A DNA stretch of 64,000 nucleotides from an uncultured Mailhella sp. (GCF_963931295.1 NZ_OZ007001.1:744001-808000), one strand, 5' to 3'. Numbered from the stretch's first letter, positions 53,924 through 63,566 are shown. Program-made: numbers and translations. The notes: a model not told the origin generated them from the sequence alone.

Positions 53924-55540
53924 TCAGCGCAAACGCGTCAGGCGTCCGACCCGAGGCTCCGGCAGCGGGTTGTGCGTCTTGAGATAGTTCTCCACCACGT
54001 CCGCCACCAGCGGATCGGGCGCGGAAACCGCTCTGCCCTGCTTCAGCATGGCGTAGCCGTCGCCGCCGTCCGCAAGAAAATCAGCAAGCGCCGTCACGTA
54101 GCGGCCTTCGGGTTCAAGAGGCGTTGCGCGGCCCTGAGCATCCAGCACTTCCGCCTTCCGCACGCGCCGCCCCGCAGGAAGACTGCCGTCCACTTCATAA
54201 CGCAGTCCGGCCGTCTGCAGAAGCTGCGGCCCCCGCGCGTTCTCGCCGGACACCCCGTGCTCCAGCGCCGCCAGAAGCTGCGCGCCCGAATATTCGCGCA
54301 GCAGCACCGCATTGCCGAACGGATGCACCGAAAGCACGTCGCCCCGCGTAATCATTCCCGCAGGAAGCGCCGCCCGCAGCGCTCCGCCGTTGCACAGCGC
54401 CGCCACCGCCCCGTGCGGACGCCCGTATTCCAGCATGGCGTCCGCCGTGACCATGCCGCTGAGGCAGTCTCCTTCTCGGCAGAGATCCATGCCGTCGGGC
54501 AGAGACAGGCGCTGACTGCCCACGACCTCGGAACGCAGCGCGGTCAGCGTGGCGGAGTAGCGGTCAATGAGCCGTTGCACCGCCGGATCCACCGGCATGT
54601 CGGAAGAAAGCTCCACGGCGGAACCGCTCCAGGAGCAGGGAACGCCGCTCCTGTCGAAGCGCACGGTCAGCTCGCCGAGATACTTCGCGCCGCGTCCGGC
54701 CGTCACCACCAGCACGGGCGCGCCGTTCGGCGCGCGCTCCACCACGGGATACGGCCCGTCGGACGGCGACGGACCGAGATAGCTGTGCGTGTGCCCGCCC
54801 ACGATCACGTCCACGCCGTTCACCGAACGGGCGAGTCGCCGGTCTTCGGGCAGGCCGAGATGCGTGATGGCCACAATGTGCTTCACGCCCTGCGCCTCCA
54901 GCGCCTTCACTTCGCGCTCCAGCGTGTCCCGGGCCTGCGAAAACGCGGTGTGCCCGCAGGCCGCGGACAACGTTTTCACCTCGTCGTTGGCAAGCCCAAC
55001 AATGCCCACCTTCTCGCCGCGCACCATTTTCACCAGATGCGCCAAGGTTCCGCTTCCCTGAAGAGGACACCCCTTCTCCGGCGTCAGATTGGCGGCCAGC
55101 ACCGGCACGGGCGTCTGCTTCAGGAAGCGGGAAAGTTCTGCACAGCCCTCGTCGAACTCATGATTGCCAAGCGTCATGGCGTCCCACGGCACGACGCAGT
55201 CCATCTCCGCAATCATGGGCCACTTGTTCACGCTGTAAAAAAGCGTGCCCTGAAACTGATCGCCGGCGTCGAGCGCAATCACGTTGTCCCGGTTCCGGCG
55301 CGCCGCCTTCATGGCCGCAGCCGCGCGCCCGAGTCCGCCCGTGCTGTTCCGGCCGTCCAGACTGGCGTTGCCGCGGCTGTCCATGCCAGCAAGAAACGAA
55401 TGCGTGTCGTTGGTATGCAGAACAACAAGCTCCAGTCCGTCACCTTGCCCATCCGGCGTTTCGCCCCGCGGCGCGCACGCCGTGAACAACCATGCCGCAA
55501 ACAGCGCAGCCGCCACCGACAGCGTTCTTTTCTCCATCAT
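53924..55540 (-). CDS. 5'-nucleotidase/UDP-sugar hydrolase lipoprotein (UshA type)
   Basis: A 538-residue surface or periplasmic phosphoesterase that takes phosphate off nucleotides and sugar nucleotides. The signal peptide ends in the lipobox LFTAC (about residue 21). The metallophosphatase half (about 35-280) has VVLHTNDTHSF, LDAGDQFQGT, TLGNHEFDEG and VIVGGHTHSY, all metal-ligand motifs. The C-terminal nucleotidase half (about 330-520) holds NGGALRAALPAG and GDGYAML. GAGA lies just upstream of two consecutive ATGs; the first is used here, and an in-frame GTG nine bases earlier is less likely. It is monocistronic. Confidence 0.92.
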   Translation of the reverse strand: MMEKRTLSVAAALFAAWLFTACAPRGETPDGQGDGLELVVLHTNDTHSFLAGMDSRGNASLDGRNSTGGLGRAAAAMKAARRNRDNVIALDAGDQFQGTLFYSVNKWPMIAEMDCVVPWDAMTLGNHEFDEGCAELSRFLKQTPVPVLAANLTPEKGCPLQGSGTLAHLVKMVRGEKVGIVGLANDEVKTLSAACGHTAFSQARDTLEREVKALEAQGVKHIVAITHLGLPEDRRLARSVNGVDVIVGGHTHSYLGPSPSDGPYPVVERAPNGAPVLVVTAGRGAKYLGELTVRFDRSGVPCSWSGSAVELSSDMPVDPAVQRLIDRYSATLTALRSEVVGSQRLSLPDGMDLCREGDCLSGMVTADAMLEYGRPHGAVAALCNGGALRAALPAGMITRGDVLSVHPFGNAVLLREYSGAQLLAALEHGVSGENARGPQLLQTAGLRYEVDGSLPAGRRVRKAEVLDAQGRATPLEPEGRYVTALADFLADGGDGYAMLKQGRAVSAPDPLVADVVENYLKTHNPLPEPRVGRLTRLR

Positions 55541-55698
55541 GATTCTCACTAATTATTTCTTCTGAAACCGTGTTGCCGCCCTGCGGAACGCTTCTTCCTG
55601 CAACCGGCGCGCAACCGCGTGTCCGCGGCCGGAAATATCCCTTGTCCGGGACACGGCAGCCGCGCACGGCACAGCCGTCAAGCAAAGCCCTGACGCCC

Positions 55699-55735
55699 AA
55701 AAACGCGCCGGAACAGCGTTCCGACGCGTTTTTTT
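55699..55735. terminator. Bidirectional intrinsic terminator
   Basis: AAAAACGCG plus CGGAAC (55699-55714) pairs with GTTCCG plus CGCGTTTTT (55718-55733), with single-base offsets between the helices. It is flanked by A and T runs and lies after the NhaC gene on the minus strand. Confidence 0.82.
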
Positions 55736-55768
55736 CATGTCTCGAAGTCCGAGCGGGTCAGGCGTCGA

Positions 55769-57181
55769 CTATTTGGCGCGCGCCTTGCGCACGGGCGTGC
55801 CGTCGAGCCTCCAGATGCCGAAGCCCGTGAGGGCGCACAGCAGGGAGAAGATGGGCACAAACCAGTTGAGGAAGGCGTAGGGCACGAAGTCGTAGGCGCT
55901 CACGCCGAGCACGCCGGCGATGTAGAAGGCGTGGACGCTCCACGGAACCAGCGGGCAACCGATGGTGCCGGCGTCTTCGCAGGTGCGGGAGAGCACGAGC
56001 GGACTGATGTCGGCCTTTTTGAAGGAATCGAGGAACGCACGGCCGGGCACGATGACGGCCAGCATCTGGCTGCCGGTGCCGAAGTTGATGAGGTAGGCCG
56101 CCGCGAGAGCGGAAGCCACGAGACGCACGGCGGACTTGGCGCCCTTGAGAATGGCTTCGAGCAGCACTTCGAGCACGCGGGAGCGCTCCAGAACGCCGCC
56201 GAAGGCCATGCCGGAGCAGAGCAGCAGCACCGTGGGCATGATGCTCATGAGGCCGCCGCGGGAGAGCAGCGGATCGAGCTGTGTGATGCCGGTCTTGGAC
56301 ACGTAGCCGGACGTGAGCATGGTGGCGAGCTTGTTGAAGGGCACGCCCTCAAACACGGCAATGACCATGGCGACAAGCAGGCAGATCAGCATGACCGGCA
56401 GCACCGGATAGCGGCGATAGGCCAGCACGATCATGAGCACGGGAGGCAGGAAGGCCACGGGGCCGAGGCTGAAGTTGGCCTCAAGGCCGGTAAGGATGGC
56501 GTTCAGACTCTCCAGGGACGCGCCCTGCTGTGCGGCCACGGAACTGCCCAGAAAGGTATAGGCGACGCCCGCCACGATGAAGGCGGGAACGGTGGTCCAG
56601 AGCATGGACATGACGTGCGAGAACAGCGGCACTTCACACACCGACGCCGTGATGTTAGTGGAGTCGGACACGGGAGACATCTTGTCGCCGAGGTACGCGC
56701 CGGAAACGATGGCGCCCACGGTCATGTAGGCGGGATAGCCGAGAGCCTGTCCCACGCCGAGCAGCGCGACGCCGATGGTGCCCATGGTGCCGAAGGACGT
56801 GCCCGTGGCCACGGACGCCACGGAGCACAGCACCATGGCGGAAAGCAGGAAGTGCTCGGGAGCGATGAGTTTAAGACCCCAGTAAATGATGGCGGGAATG
56901 GTGCCCGAAGCCAGCCACGCGGCGATGATCATGCCCACCATGGCCAGAATGGCGATGGCGATCTGAATGCGGCCGAGAGCCTCGAACATGCCGTCCTGAA
57001 GATCCTCCCAGGTGTAGCCCGTTTTCAGAGCCATGACCGCGGCAAGGGCCACCGCGCCGAGCAGCGGCAGCACGGGAGGTCTCACGCCGACCACCAGCGT
57101 GCCGTACAGAATCATGGCCACGGGCAGCACGAGCGAAAGCGTGGCCCACAAAATCGACGGTTTCTTTCCTTGCGTCTCCAT
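55769..57181 (-). CDS. nhaC: NhaC-family Na+/H+ antiporter
   Basis: A 470-residue antiporter with about twelve TM helices. Family landmarks are MIIAAWLASGTIPAIIYWGL near residue 83, GTSFGTMGTIGVALLGVG near 130, YLGDKMSPVSDSTNITA near 166 and CEDAGTIGCPLVPW near 408. AAGGAG precedes the ATG. It lies 110 bases after the hydroxyacid dehydrogenase gene in the same direction. Malate/lactate exchange is known in this family, so coupling to the dehydrogenase is possible. Confidence 0.94.
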   Translation of the reverse strand: METQGKKPSILWATLSLVLPVAMILYGTLVVGVRPPVLPLLGAVALAAVMALKTGYTWEDLQDGMFEALGRIQIAIAILAMVGMIIAAWLASGTIPAIIYWGLKLIAPEHFLLSAMVLCSVASVATGTSFGTMGTIGVALLGVGQALGYPAYMTVGAIVSGAYLGDKMSPVSDSTNITASVCEVPLFSHVMSMLWTTVPAFIVAGVAYTFLGSSVAAQQGASLESLNAILTGLEANFSLGPVAFLPPVLMIVLAYRRYPVLPVMLICLLVAMVIAVFEGVPFNKLATMLTSGYVSKTGITQLDPLLSRGGLMSIMPTVLLLCSGMAFGGVLERSRVLEVLLEAILKGAKSAVRLVASALAAAYLINFGTGSQMLAVIVPGRAFLDSFKKADISPLVLSRTCEDAGTIGCPLVPWSVHAFYIAGVLGVSAYDFVPYAFLNWFVPIFSLLCALTGFGIWRLDGTPVRKARAK

Positions 57182-57291
57182 AGAGACTCCTTGTTGAGGA
57201 TAAACGTTCCAACCCGCCCCGGGCGGGCTTATTCCGCAACCGCCCGAACGTCCGCTCCAAAAGCATGCGGCCGTCGCGCGGCATTTTGCCG

Positions 57292-58272
57292 CTACAGTTC
57301 CAGTCTGGTCTGTCTGCCTTCCTTCATGTCCAGCAGCGTCTGTATGCCGCAGTCCACCATGCTCGTGATGGACTCCTCGGTATAGAAGGCCATGTGCTGA
57401 GTCAGCACCACGTTGGGGAACTGACGCAGATACACCATGTCCTTGTTCTTCAAGATGTCGGTCTTGCGGTCGGCATGATAGATGCCCTGCTCGTGCTCGA
57501 ACACGTCCATGGCCAGCGAGCCGATTTTTTCCGTTTCAATGCCCTCGGTGATGGCGTCGATGTCCATGAGTTCGCCGCGCGCCGTGTTGATGAGCACAAC
57601 GCCGTCCTTCATGCGGGAGAGGCTCTCCCGGTTCACCATGTGACGGGTCGCGGGCGTGAAGGGAACGTGAAACGTGATGATGTCGCTTTCCCGATAGAGC
57701 GTGTCCAGATCGACGAATTCGGCCAGGGACTTCAAATCCTCGCACGGCGTGAGATTGTAGGCCAGAATGCGGCATCCGAACCCGGCAAGATCGCGTATCA
57801 CGGCGGCTCCGATGTGGCCCGTGCCCACCACGCCCACGGTCTGCCTGCGCATGCTGCGTCCCATGAGACCGAACAAGGAATAGTCGTTCACGTTCTGCCG
57901 CCACATGGCGGGCTTGTAGCAGCGCAGCACGAGAAGCATGAGCATGATGGTGAAATCCGCCACGGCGTCGGGCGGATACGAGGCGTGCGCCACCCGTATG
58001 CCGAGCTCGCGGGCAGCGTCCAGATCAATGTGATCCACGCCGATGGTGCGGGTGGACACATACCGCACGCCCCTATTCTTCAGCGCTTCCAGCAGGGGGC
58101 GGTCCAGACGGCTGCGCCCGAGCACGGACACGCCTTCGGCTCCTTCAGCCTCGGCGACGGTCGCCAGGGACAGATTGGCCTCCACAAGACGCAGGGAAAC
58201 AGGCAGCGTGCGGGAAAGAAGTTCCAGTTCCTGTCTTTCGTCATGACTGACTTCAAAGACAACAATGTTCAT
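57292..58272 (-). CDS. D-2-hydroxyacid dehydrogenase (D-lactate dehydrogenase-like)
   Basis: A 326-residue NAD-dependent oxidoreductase of the LdhA/VanH group, interconverting pyruvate-like 2-oxoacids and D-hydroxyacids. The nucleotide fold has VGVVGTGHIGAAVIRDLAGF near residue 145. Catalytic residues are the Arg in NTARGELMD, the Glu in VFEHEQG and the His in TQHMAFYT. GGAG precedes the ATG. It lies between the DUF554 and NhaC genes, and the three probably share a transcript. Confidence 0.92.
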   Translation of the reverse strand: MNIVVFEVSHDERQELELLSRTLPVSLRLVEANLSLATVAEAEGAEGVSVLGRSRLDRPLLEALKNRGVRYVSTRTIGVDHIDLDAARELGIRVAHASYPPDAVADFTIMLMLLVLRCYKPAMWRQNVNDYSLFGLMGRSMRRQTVGVVGTGHIGAAVIRDLAGFGCRILAYNLTPCEDLKSLAEFVDLDTLYRESDIITFHVPFTPATRHMVNRESLSRMKDGVVLINTARGELMDIDAITEGIETEKIGSLAMDVFEHEQGIYHADRKTDILKNKDMVYLRQFPNVVLTQHMAFYTEESITSMVDCGIQTLLDMKEGRQTRLEL

Positions 58273-58311
58273 GAGCAGATCTCCAAAGAGAAACGTGTAC
58301 GGAAAAACGGC

Positions 58312-58992
58312 CTACAGGAAGGCGGCCGCCAGACCATAGAGAATAACGCTGACAAACAGCGAAGGCAGCATGTTCAGAGTTTTGCAGTCCTTGATGCGGA
58401 GCATGGACACGCCGGACACAAGAATAAGTATGCCGCCCACCACCGAGACTTCCGTGAGAAGATCGCGGGGCACGAAGGAGCCGAGCCAGAGTCCGAGCAG
58501 ATAGAGCCCGCCCTGCCAGCAGAAGAGCACGGGCGCGGCAAAGGCTATGCCGAGTCCGTAGGTGGACGCCAGCACCATGGACGTGACGAAGTCCAGCGTG
58601 GCGTTGGTGAAGAGGAAGGTGTGATTGCCGTGAACGGCGCTTTCGATGGGGCCGAGTATGGAAAGCGTGCCGATGCAGAAAAGCAGAATGGCGGTGGCCA
58701 GCCCGCGTCCGAGATCGGAACTGCCCATGCGGCGGGCCAGATTCTGGAACTTGCCGTCCCAGTCCCACACGGCGCCGAGAAAACTGCCGAGCGCCATGCT
58801 CAGAATGAACAGCACCGGATACCGGCTGTTGGGCATGTTGGACACCACGGCGTTGATCCCTATGGCCACGGCGGAAAAGCCCATGGCGTCGAAGAGGGCC
58901 TGCTGATATTTTTCCTTGATCCCCTTGCGCAGCACGCTGCCTATCACGCTGCCGCAAAGGATGGCCGCAGTATTGACTATGGTGCCTAACAT
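58312..58992 (-). CDS. DUF554-family membrane protein
   Basis: A 226-residue inner-membrane protein of the YdfK/YqgA (PF04474) family, with six to seven TM helices. The N-terminus MLGTIVNTAAILCGSVIGS and the central FCIGTLSILGPIESAV are diagnostic. The biochemical role is unknown. GGAGGTAAT precedes the ATG. It is the first gene of the DUF554-dehydrogenase-nhaC run, divergent from the cyclophilin gene. Confidence 0.92.
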   Translation of the reverse strand: MLGTIVNTAAILCGSVIGSVLRKGIKEKYQQALFDAMGFSAVAIGINAVVSNMPNSRYPVLFILSMALGSFLGAVWDWDGKFQNLARRMGSSDLGRGLATAILLFCIGTLSILGPIESAVHGNHTFLFTNATLDFVTSMVLASTYGLGIAFAAPVLFCWQGGLYLLGLWLGSFVPRDLLTEVSVVGGILILVSGVSMLRIKDCKTLNMLPSLFVSVILYGLAAAFL

Positions 58993-59151
58993 ATTACCTC
59001 CATCAACATGTCAGTCATCCATACCATAAATCACGCCGTCAGGTAAGCCCTTTTCAGCCCCCTCCCCTGCCCGGTCCGACGTTGCCAAGATCCGCCACTT
59101 CCTATACAAGAACAGTCGACGCATACTTCCAATGCATCATGGAGAAACAAC

Positions 59152-59730
59152 ATGCGCAAACTTCTATTGTCCTGCCTGCTGATCGCCGCTGCGCTCGTGC
59201 TCGGCCCCGTCTGCCAGGCTCAAGCCGGAGGAAAAAACATGGTCACCCTCAAGACCAACAAAGGCGACATCGTCCTTGAACTCGACGCCGAAAAGGCCCC
59301 CAACACCACCAAGAACTTTCTTGAATATGTGAAGTCCGGCTTCTATGACGGCACCATCTTCCACCGCGTCATTCCCGGATTCATGATCCAGGGCGGCGGC
59401 TTCGACAAGAACATGGTTCAGAAGCCCACCCGCGAACCCATTGAAAACGAAGCCAACAACGGCCTGAAGAACGACACCTACACCATCGCCATGGCCCGCA
59501 CGCAGGCTCCCCATTCCGCCACGGCCCAGTTCTTCATCAACGTGGCCGACAACAAGTTCCTCAACTTCACCGCTCCCACCATGCAGGGCTGGGGCTACGC
59601 CGTGTTCGGCAAGGTGGTGAAGGGGCAGGACGTGGTCGACGCCATCGCCAAGGTTCCCACCACCTCGCACTATCCCCATCAGGACGTGCCGGTGGAACCC
59701 GTGATCATTGAAAAGGCCGTCATCGACTAA
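59152..59730 (+). CDS. Periplasmic cyclophilin-type peptidyl-prolyl isomerase
   Basis: A 192-residue PpiA-like isomerase that speeds folding of exported proteins. Residues 1-25 are a signal peptide ending CQAQA-G. The catalytic Arg is in [14 protein letters not shown] near residue 73. [20 protein letters not shown] and [16 protein letters not shown] follow. GGAG lies seven bases before the ATG. It is monocistronic with a strong terminator. Confidence 0.95.
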   Translation: MRKLLLSCLLIAAALVLGPVCQAQAGGKNMVTLKTNKGDIVLELDAEKAPNTTKNFLEYVKSGFYDGTIFHRVIPGFMIQGGGFDKNMVQKPTREPIENEANNGLKNDTYTIAMARTQAPHSATAQFFINVADNKFLNFTAPTMQGWGYAVFGKVVKGQDVVDAIAKVPTTSHYPHQDVPVEPVIIEKAVID

Positions 59731-59763
59731 GATCTTTTCCTGCTCATCTTCCGGGCAGACATA

Positions 59764-59802
59764 AAAAACGCCTCTTCCGAACGCATCGGAGGAGGCGTTT
59801 TT
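59764..59802 (+). terminator. Intrinsic terminator of the cyclophilin gene
   Basis: AAAAACGCCTC plus TTCCGA pairs with TCGGAG plus GAGGCGTTTTT around a five-base loop, with one wobble. Both flanks are suitable, so it may act in both directions. Confidence 0.88.
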
Positions 59803-60244
59803 GCGCTCCGCGCCTGCCCGAACACGCCGAGCCCCGGCGAGGACTCAACGTCGAACACTGCTTCCGGAAGGCCCTCCCGGAAGTCACGCAGACGAAAAAC
59901 AGGCAACGAACATCCCCGCGGAAACGAGGCGGGAAAGAGCCCTTCCCGCGCAGAAGCGAAACCGGCGGAAGTCGCTCCGGCGCAGCCCCAGCCCAAACAC
60001 GTTCCGCACAGTCCTGACGCAGGAAACTCGCAGTCCCGCCCAAAGCCGCAGGCCCGTCCCAAACAAGCCCGCCGCCCCCAAACGGCAGACGCCGACCTTC
60101 TCCGGGCTCCGCCGCAAAAAAACGCCCGCGCAGACCTGGGGAAAGGGTTGTTGCCGATTCACCCCGTCCCTCTTCCCTTCGTCCGGCCGAAAAAAAGGAG
60201 CCGAAGCCTCGCTCCGACTCCCGACGCGCGTCCTGCACGCCTGT
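59803..60244. other. Intergenic region with no supported gene
   Basis: About 440 bp of GC-rich sequence rich in Arg/Pro/Ala codons in every frame. I see no domain, RNA gene or strong hairpin. It separates the cyclophilin gene from the convergent metal operon. Confidence 0.5.
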
Positions 60245-60544
60245 TCAATGTTGATCAGCGTCGCTGCTGCGAGTCCCGGCACGCTCGTCGACGTCAGGCG
60301 ACGTTTCCAGCCCGGCCGAGCGCAGCAGCGAACGGAAGAACACTCCCGCCGCTTCGCCGCCCCGTTCGGCATACCACGCGGGCGGATGCGGCAGAAGCAG
60401 CATGGCCGCCATCAGCGCCAGGGCCAGCACCGCAAGCGCCTGCACGAGCACGGCAAGCGCCATGAACAGGATGCCCAGCGCCAGAGCTCCGCACCATGCG
60501 GCGGCAAGCATCCGCCCCACCCGACGCACACCTTCGCGCCACAT
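60245..60544 (-). CDS. Small membrane protein at the end of the metal-ATPase operon
   Basis: A 99-residue protein with two adjacent hydrophobic stretches (about residues 12-33 and 35-55, Ala/Leu-rich) and a polar tail. No family is recognised. The ATG overlaps the stop of the upstream HMA-like gene by one base (TGATG), a classic coupling signal, which argues for a real gene. A GTG 15 bases earlier is an alternative start. The operon position suggests it helps the ATPase or its compartment. Confidence 0.6.
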   Translation of the reverse strand: MWREGVRRVGRMLAAAWCGALALGILFMALAVLVQALAVLALALMAAMLLLPHPPAWYAERGGEAAGVFFRSLLRSAGLETSPDVDERAGTRSSDADQH

Positions 60545-61008
60545 CACGGCCGCTGCCACAGCGCCCTGCGATGCGCGGCCAGATGCTGAAGACTCGCCGC
60601 GGCAAATATCGTTCCGGCCACGCGGTGCATGCCGCCCATGCCCGCAACCGCGCCCACGAGCGAAGCCAGAAGCGAGACGAAAAGCACCTTGTCCACCATG
60701 CGCGTGGCCCGGCGACTCAGCAGCCTGTCCACGCAGCGGGCCGACGATGCGCTCTTCTCCTCCGCATCCGGCAGCAGGGCCGCCGCCTGTTCGGCCAGCT
60801 CCATCAGCTTGTCCCGGGACAGCGTCTCCGGGTCGTAGAAAATCAGCAGCGATCCGGTCACCGGATTCACGCTTGCCTTCGTCACGCCTTCCACACCCGC
60901 CACGACGGCGGCCGCCATGTCGGCCGTGGCGGCATGCTTCAGCGCAGGATGACGCAGACGCACGCGCCCTTCAACGGCGCTCACAACGCAATCGGAAACG
61001 GAAATCAT
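60544..61008 (-). CDS. HMA_2-type heavy-metal-associated-like membrane protein
   Basis: A 154-residue protein. Residues about 5-75 are a ferredoxin-like fold of the HMA_2 type (VEGRVRLRHPAL, then VEGVTKASVNPVTGSLLIFYD) without the CxxC metal-binding pair. The second half has a hydrophobic segment (VDKVLFVSLLASLVGAVAGM) and a basic end. The start lies one base after the ATPase stop, with its ribosome-binding site GGGGG inside that gene. Similar proteins accompany P1B ATPases in ferrosome loci, by recollection of the literature. Confidence 0.8.
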   Translation of the reverse strand: MISVSDCVVSAVEGRVRLRHPALKHAATADMAAAVVAGVEGVTKASVNPVTGSLLIFYDPETLSRDKLMELAEQAAALLPDAEEKSASSARCVDRLLSRRATRMVDKVLFVSLLASLVGAVAGMGGMHRVAGTIFAAASLQHLAAHRRALWQRP

Positions 61009-61009
61009 G

Positions 61010-63076
61010 TCATTCCCCCTTGGGCAGCGCCGGACGCATGGCGTTCAGCGACACGCCCAGCGTGGTCAGATTATGAAGCACCGCCGACGCTCCCGGCTGA
61101 AGCAGTCCGGACAGTCCTCCGAACAGAAACGCGGTATTCAGCACCATGGTGGTCAGGAAGTTGAAGTGAATGCGTTTCATCGCGCCCCGGCCGAGCTCAA
61201 GCGCCGTGACGAGTTCTCTGAGCGATCCGCCCATGAGCACCACGTCGGCCACCTCGCGGGCCAGATCCGAGCCGTCGCGCAAAGTCACGCCCACGTCGGC
61301 CGAAGACAGCGCCGGAGAATCGTTGATGCCGTCGCCGATCATGAGCACCACGCGTCCCCCGCTTCTGAGCTCCTGCACGACGCGGGCCTTGTCTTCCGGC
61401 AGCACCTGCGCTCGAAATTCCGTGATGCCGAGCCTGCCGGCCACGGCGGAAGCCGTGCGGACGTCGTCGCCCGTGAGCATGAGCACGTGCTTCACGCCCA
61501 TGCAGCGAAGCTTTTCCACCAGCGCCGCGCTCTCCGGACGGAGCGGATCCTCCATGGCGATGAGTCCCGCAAGACGCCCGTCCAGGGCAAGGTAGAGCAG
61601 CGAATATCCCTCGCGGGAAAGTTCCTCCACCACGGCGTCCATGGAAGAGACGTCCACGCCTTCGTCCTGCGAAAGGTAGTGACGGCTGCCGAGCAGCACG
61701 CGCTTGCCCCGCCACTGCGAAGCAATGCCGTGCGCCACCACGTATTCCACCTCGGTGTGCTCCTCCTCGTGGCGCAGATTCCTCCGCTCGGCGCCGTGCA
61801 CCACCGCTCGCGCCACCGGATGCGGAAAATGTTCCTCAAGACAGGCCGAAAGCCGGAGCACGAAGTCCTCGTCATAGCCTTCCGCCGGAATGACCCGGGC
61901 CACCTCCGGCCGCGACTGCGTGAGCGTGCCCGTCTTGTCGAACACCACGGTGTCCACAGAAGAGAGCGCTTCAAGAAAACGTCCGCCCTTGACCATGACC
62001 CTGTGCTTCACGCCTTCGTCCATGGCCGCCAGAATGGCGAGCGGCGTAGCCAGACGCAGCGCGCAGGAATAATCCACGAGCAGCACGGACGAGGCGCGCG
62101 TGAGGCTTCGCGTACACAGCCACACCAGCGCGGCCAGACCGAACGTGAAGGGCACGGCCTTGTCCGCCAGCTTCTCAAAGCGCCCCTGAATGCCCGCCTT
62201 CATCTGCTCGGACTGCTCGATGAAACGCACGATCTGCTGCATGCGGGTGTCCTTGCCCAGGCTCGTGGGCCGGACGTGAATTTCGCCCGCCTCCACCACG
62301 GTTCCCGCATAGACCGACGCTCCGCGGGACCGCAGAACGCCCATCGGCTCGCCCGTCATGGAGGACTCGTTCACCGACGCACTTCCGCCTTCCACCACGC
62401 CGTCCACAGGCACGGCAGAACCCGCGCGCACCACCACAAGATCGCTTTCCCGAAGCTCCCCGAAGGGAATGAGCTCTTCCGCGCCGTTTCTCTTCACCCA
62501 TACCCTGTCCGCCTGAAGCGCCAGGTGCGAGGCCAGATTTTCCAGCGACTTCTTCTGCGTGTAGCGCTCCAGAGCGTCGCCGAAGCCGAGCAGCAGCGTG
62601 AGAAGCCCCACGGTGCTGAAGTCGCGGCGAAGCAGGGAAACGGCTATGGCCGCGCCGTCGAGGGCGTCCACGTCGAGCCTTCCGTGCGCCAGCGAGGACA
62701 GGCAGCGGCGAAGAAACGGCAGCGCCCGGGAAAAGGCCGAAACCATGTTCACGGCCACGGGCAGCAGCGGCCGCAGGCAAAGATAATGGAAAAAAGGAAA
62801 CAGACTGGGCTTCTCTCCGCGCGCAGGCGCAGGCGCGGGGACGCGCCTCTCCTGCTCTCTGCCCGCGCCGAAGAGCAGTGCGGAAGCCCGGTCGAACACG
62901 CTTTCATCGCTGTAGAGCAGAAGCACGCTTCCGGTGCGCGGATTGACGCGCACGCCCTCCACGCCTTCAAGAGCATCCAGCCTGTCGGCCAGCGTCTCGG
63001 CCGTGCGCATGCCGAACGGCGCGTCGCTGCGAAGACGCGCCCTCCCCGGAATGCGATGGATCAGCATAAAATTCAT
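61010..63076 (-). CDS. fezB: P1B-type cation ATPase with YSC motif (FezB-like)
   Basis: A 688-residue metal-transporting ATPase. Residues about 5-70 are an HMA-like domain without CxxC (RIPGRARLRS, VEGVRVNPRTGSVLLLY). The actuator loop has SSMTGEP near 245. The TM metal site reads YSCALRLATP (Cys near residue 338), where classic members have CPC. The phosphorylated Asp is D380 in DKTGTLTQ; the HP motif is in EEHFPHPVARA and the hinge in MIGDGINDSPAL near 580. GGGAG five bases upstream fixes the start; a TTG 24 bases earlier is unlikely. An iron-starvation promoter drives the operon. The ferrosome (P1B-6) assignment is inference. Confidence 0.8.
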   Translation of the reverse strand: MNFMLIHRIPGRARLRSDAPFGMRTAETLADRLDALEGVEGVRVNPRTGSVLLLYSDESVFDRASALLFGAGREQERRVPAPAPARGEKPSLFPFFHYLCLRPLLPVAVNMVSAFSRALPFLRRCLSSLAHGRLDVDALDGAAIAVSLLRRDFSTVGLLTLLLGFGDALERYTQKKSLENLASHLALQADRVWVKRNGAEELIPFGELRESDLVVVRAGSAVPVDGVVEGGSASVNESSMTGEPMGVLRSRGASVYAGTVVEAGEIHVRPTSLGKDTRMQQIVRFIEQSEQMKAGIQGRFEKLADKAVPFTFGLAALVWLCTRSLTRASSVLLVDYSCALRLATPLAILAAMDEGVKHRVMVKGGRFLEALSSVDTVVFDKTGTLTQSRPEVARVIPAEGYDEDFVLRLSACLEEHFPHPVARAVVHGAERRNLRHEEEHTEVEYVVAHGIASQWRGKRVLLGSRHYLSQDEGVDVSSMDAVVEELSREGYSLLYLALDGRLAGLIAMEDPLRPESAALVEKLRCMGVKHVLMLTGDDVRTASAVAGRLGITEFRAQVLPEDKARVVQELRSGGRVVLMIGDGINDSPALSSADVGVTLRDGSDLAREVADVVLMGGSLRELVTALELGRGAMKRIHFNFLTTMVLNTAFLFGGLSGLLQPGASAVLHNLTTLGVSLNAMRPALPKGE

Positions 63077-63181
63077 GGCATCTCCCGAATACGCCGGCAA
63101 GGCGCATGCCGCCGGTCAAAAAAGAACCCGGCCCGCAAAAGAGCGTCCGGGTCGAAAAGCCGCCAGCGCGGCCCGCCGAAA

Positions 63182-63430
63182 CTATGCTTCTTCGCTGCGG
63201 GCCTTGCGCTGCTCGGAAACCGCCTGCGCTTCGGCCACCACGTCCTCCACGTTTTCGCGCACGGTCTCGGCGCGGGCCATCACGGCGTCGCGCAGATCAA
63301 GTCCGCGACTCACAAGCTCGGCGGCAAAGGGCTTGAGATCCAGCTTGCCGCGGCTCACCGCCACCGCGCCGATGGCTCCAAGAGCCGCGCCGCCCAGAAA
63401 GAACAGACCATACTTGAGATTCTCGTTCAT
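63182..63430 (-). CDS. Small single-TM protein of the ATPase operon (DUF6110-like)
   Basis: An 82-residue protein with one TM helix (about residues 7-27, GLFFLGGAALGAIGAVAVS) and an amphipathic helix rich in Ala/Glu/Arg (VRENVEDVVAEAQAVSEQRK). It resembles the DUF6110 type found next to P1B ATPases, from memory. GAGGAGG eight bases upstream of the ATG fixes the start. It is the first gene of the Fur-type operon and is a candidate for the small membrane component of ferrosome-like systems. Confidence 0.75.
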   Translation of the reverse strand: MNENLKYGLFFLGGAALGAIGAVAVSRGKLDLKPFAAELVSRGLDLRDAVMARAETVRENVEDVVAEAQAVSEQRKARSEEA

Positions 63431-63537
63431 ACCGAATCCTCCTCGAATGCAGGACAACCCTGCGCTTTTTCCTGAATGCGCCCCGACGCCGTCGGCCATC
63501 CCTCGCAACCGTTCCACCGGCAAAGGGCGATGACGGA

Positions 63538-63566
63538 ACTATATTGAAATGGATTTTCACTGTCAA
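63538..63566 (-). promoter_or_regulatory. Near-consensus promoter of the metal-ATPase operon
   Basis: On the minus strand TTGACA (63566-63561), exactly 17 bp, then TATAGT (63543-63538). Transcription would start about 100 bases before the first gene. It is the best sigma-70 promoter seen in the window. Confidence 0.82.

Noticed and set aside
59801..60589. Plus-strand Arg/Pro-rich open frame after the cyclophilin gene
   Set aside because: It begins inside the cyclophilin terminator and overlaps the better supported small membrane protein on the other strand.
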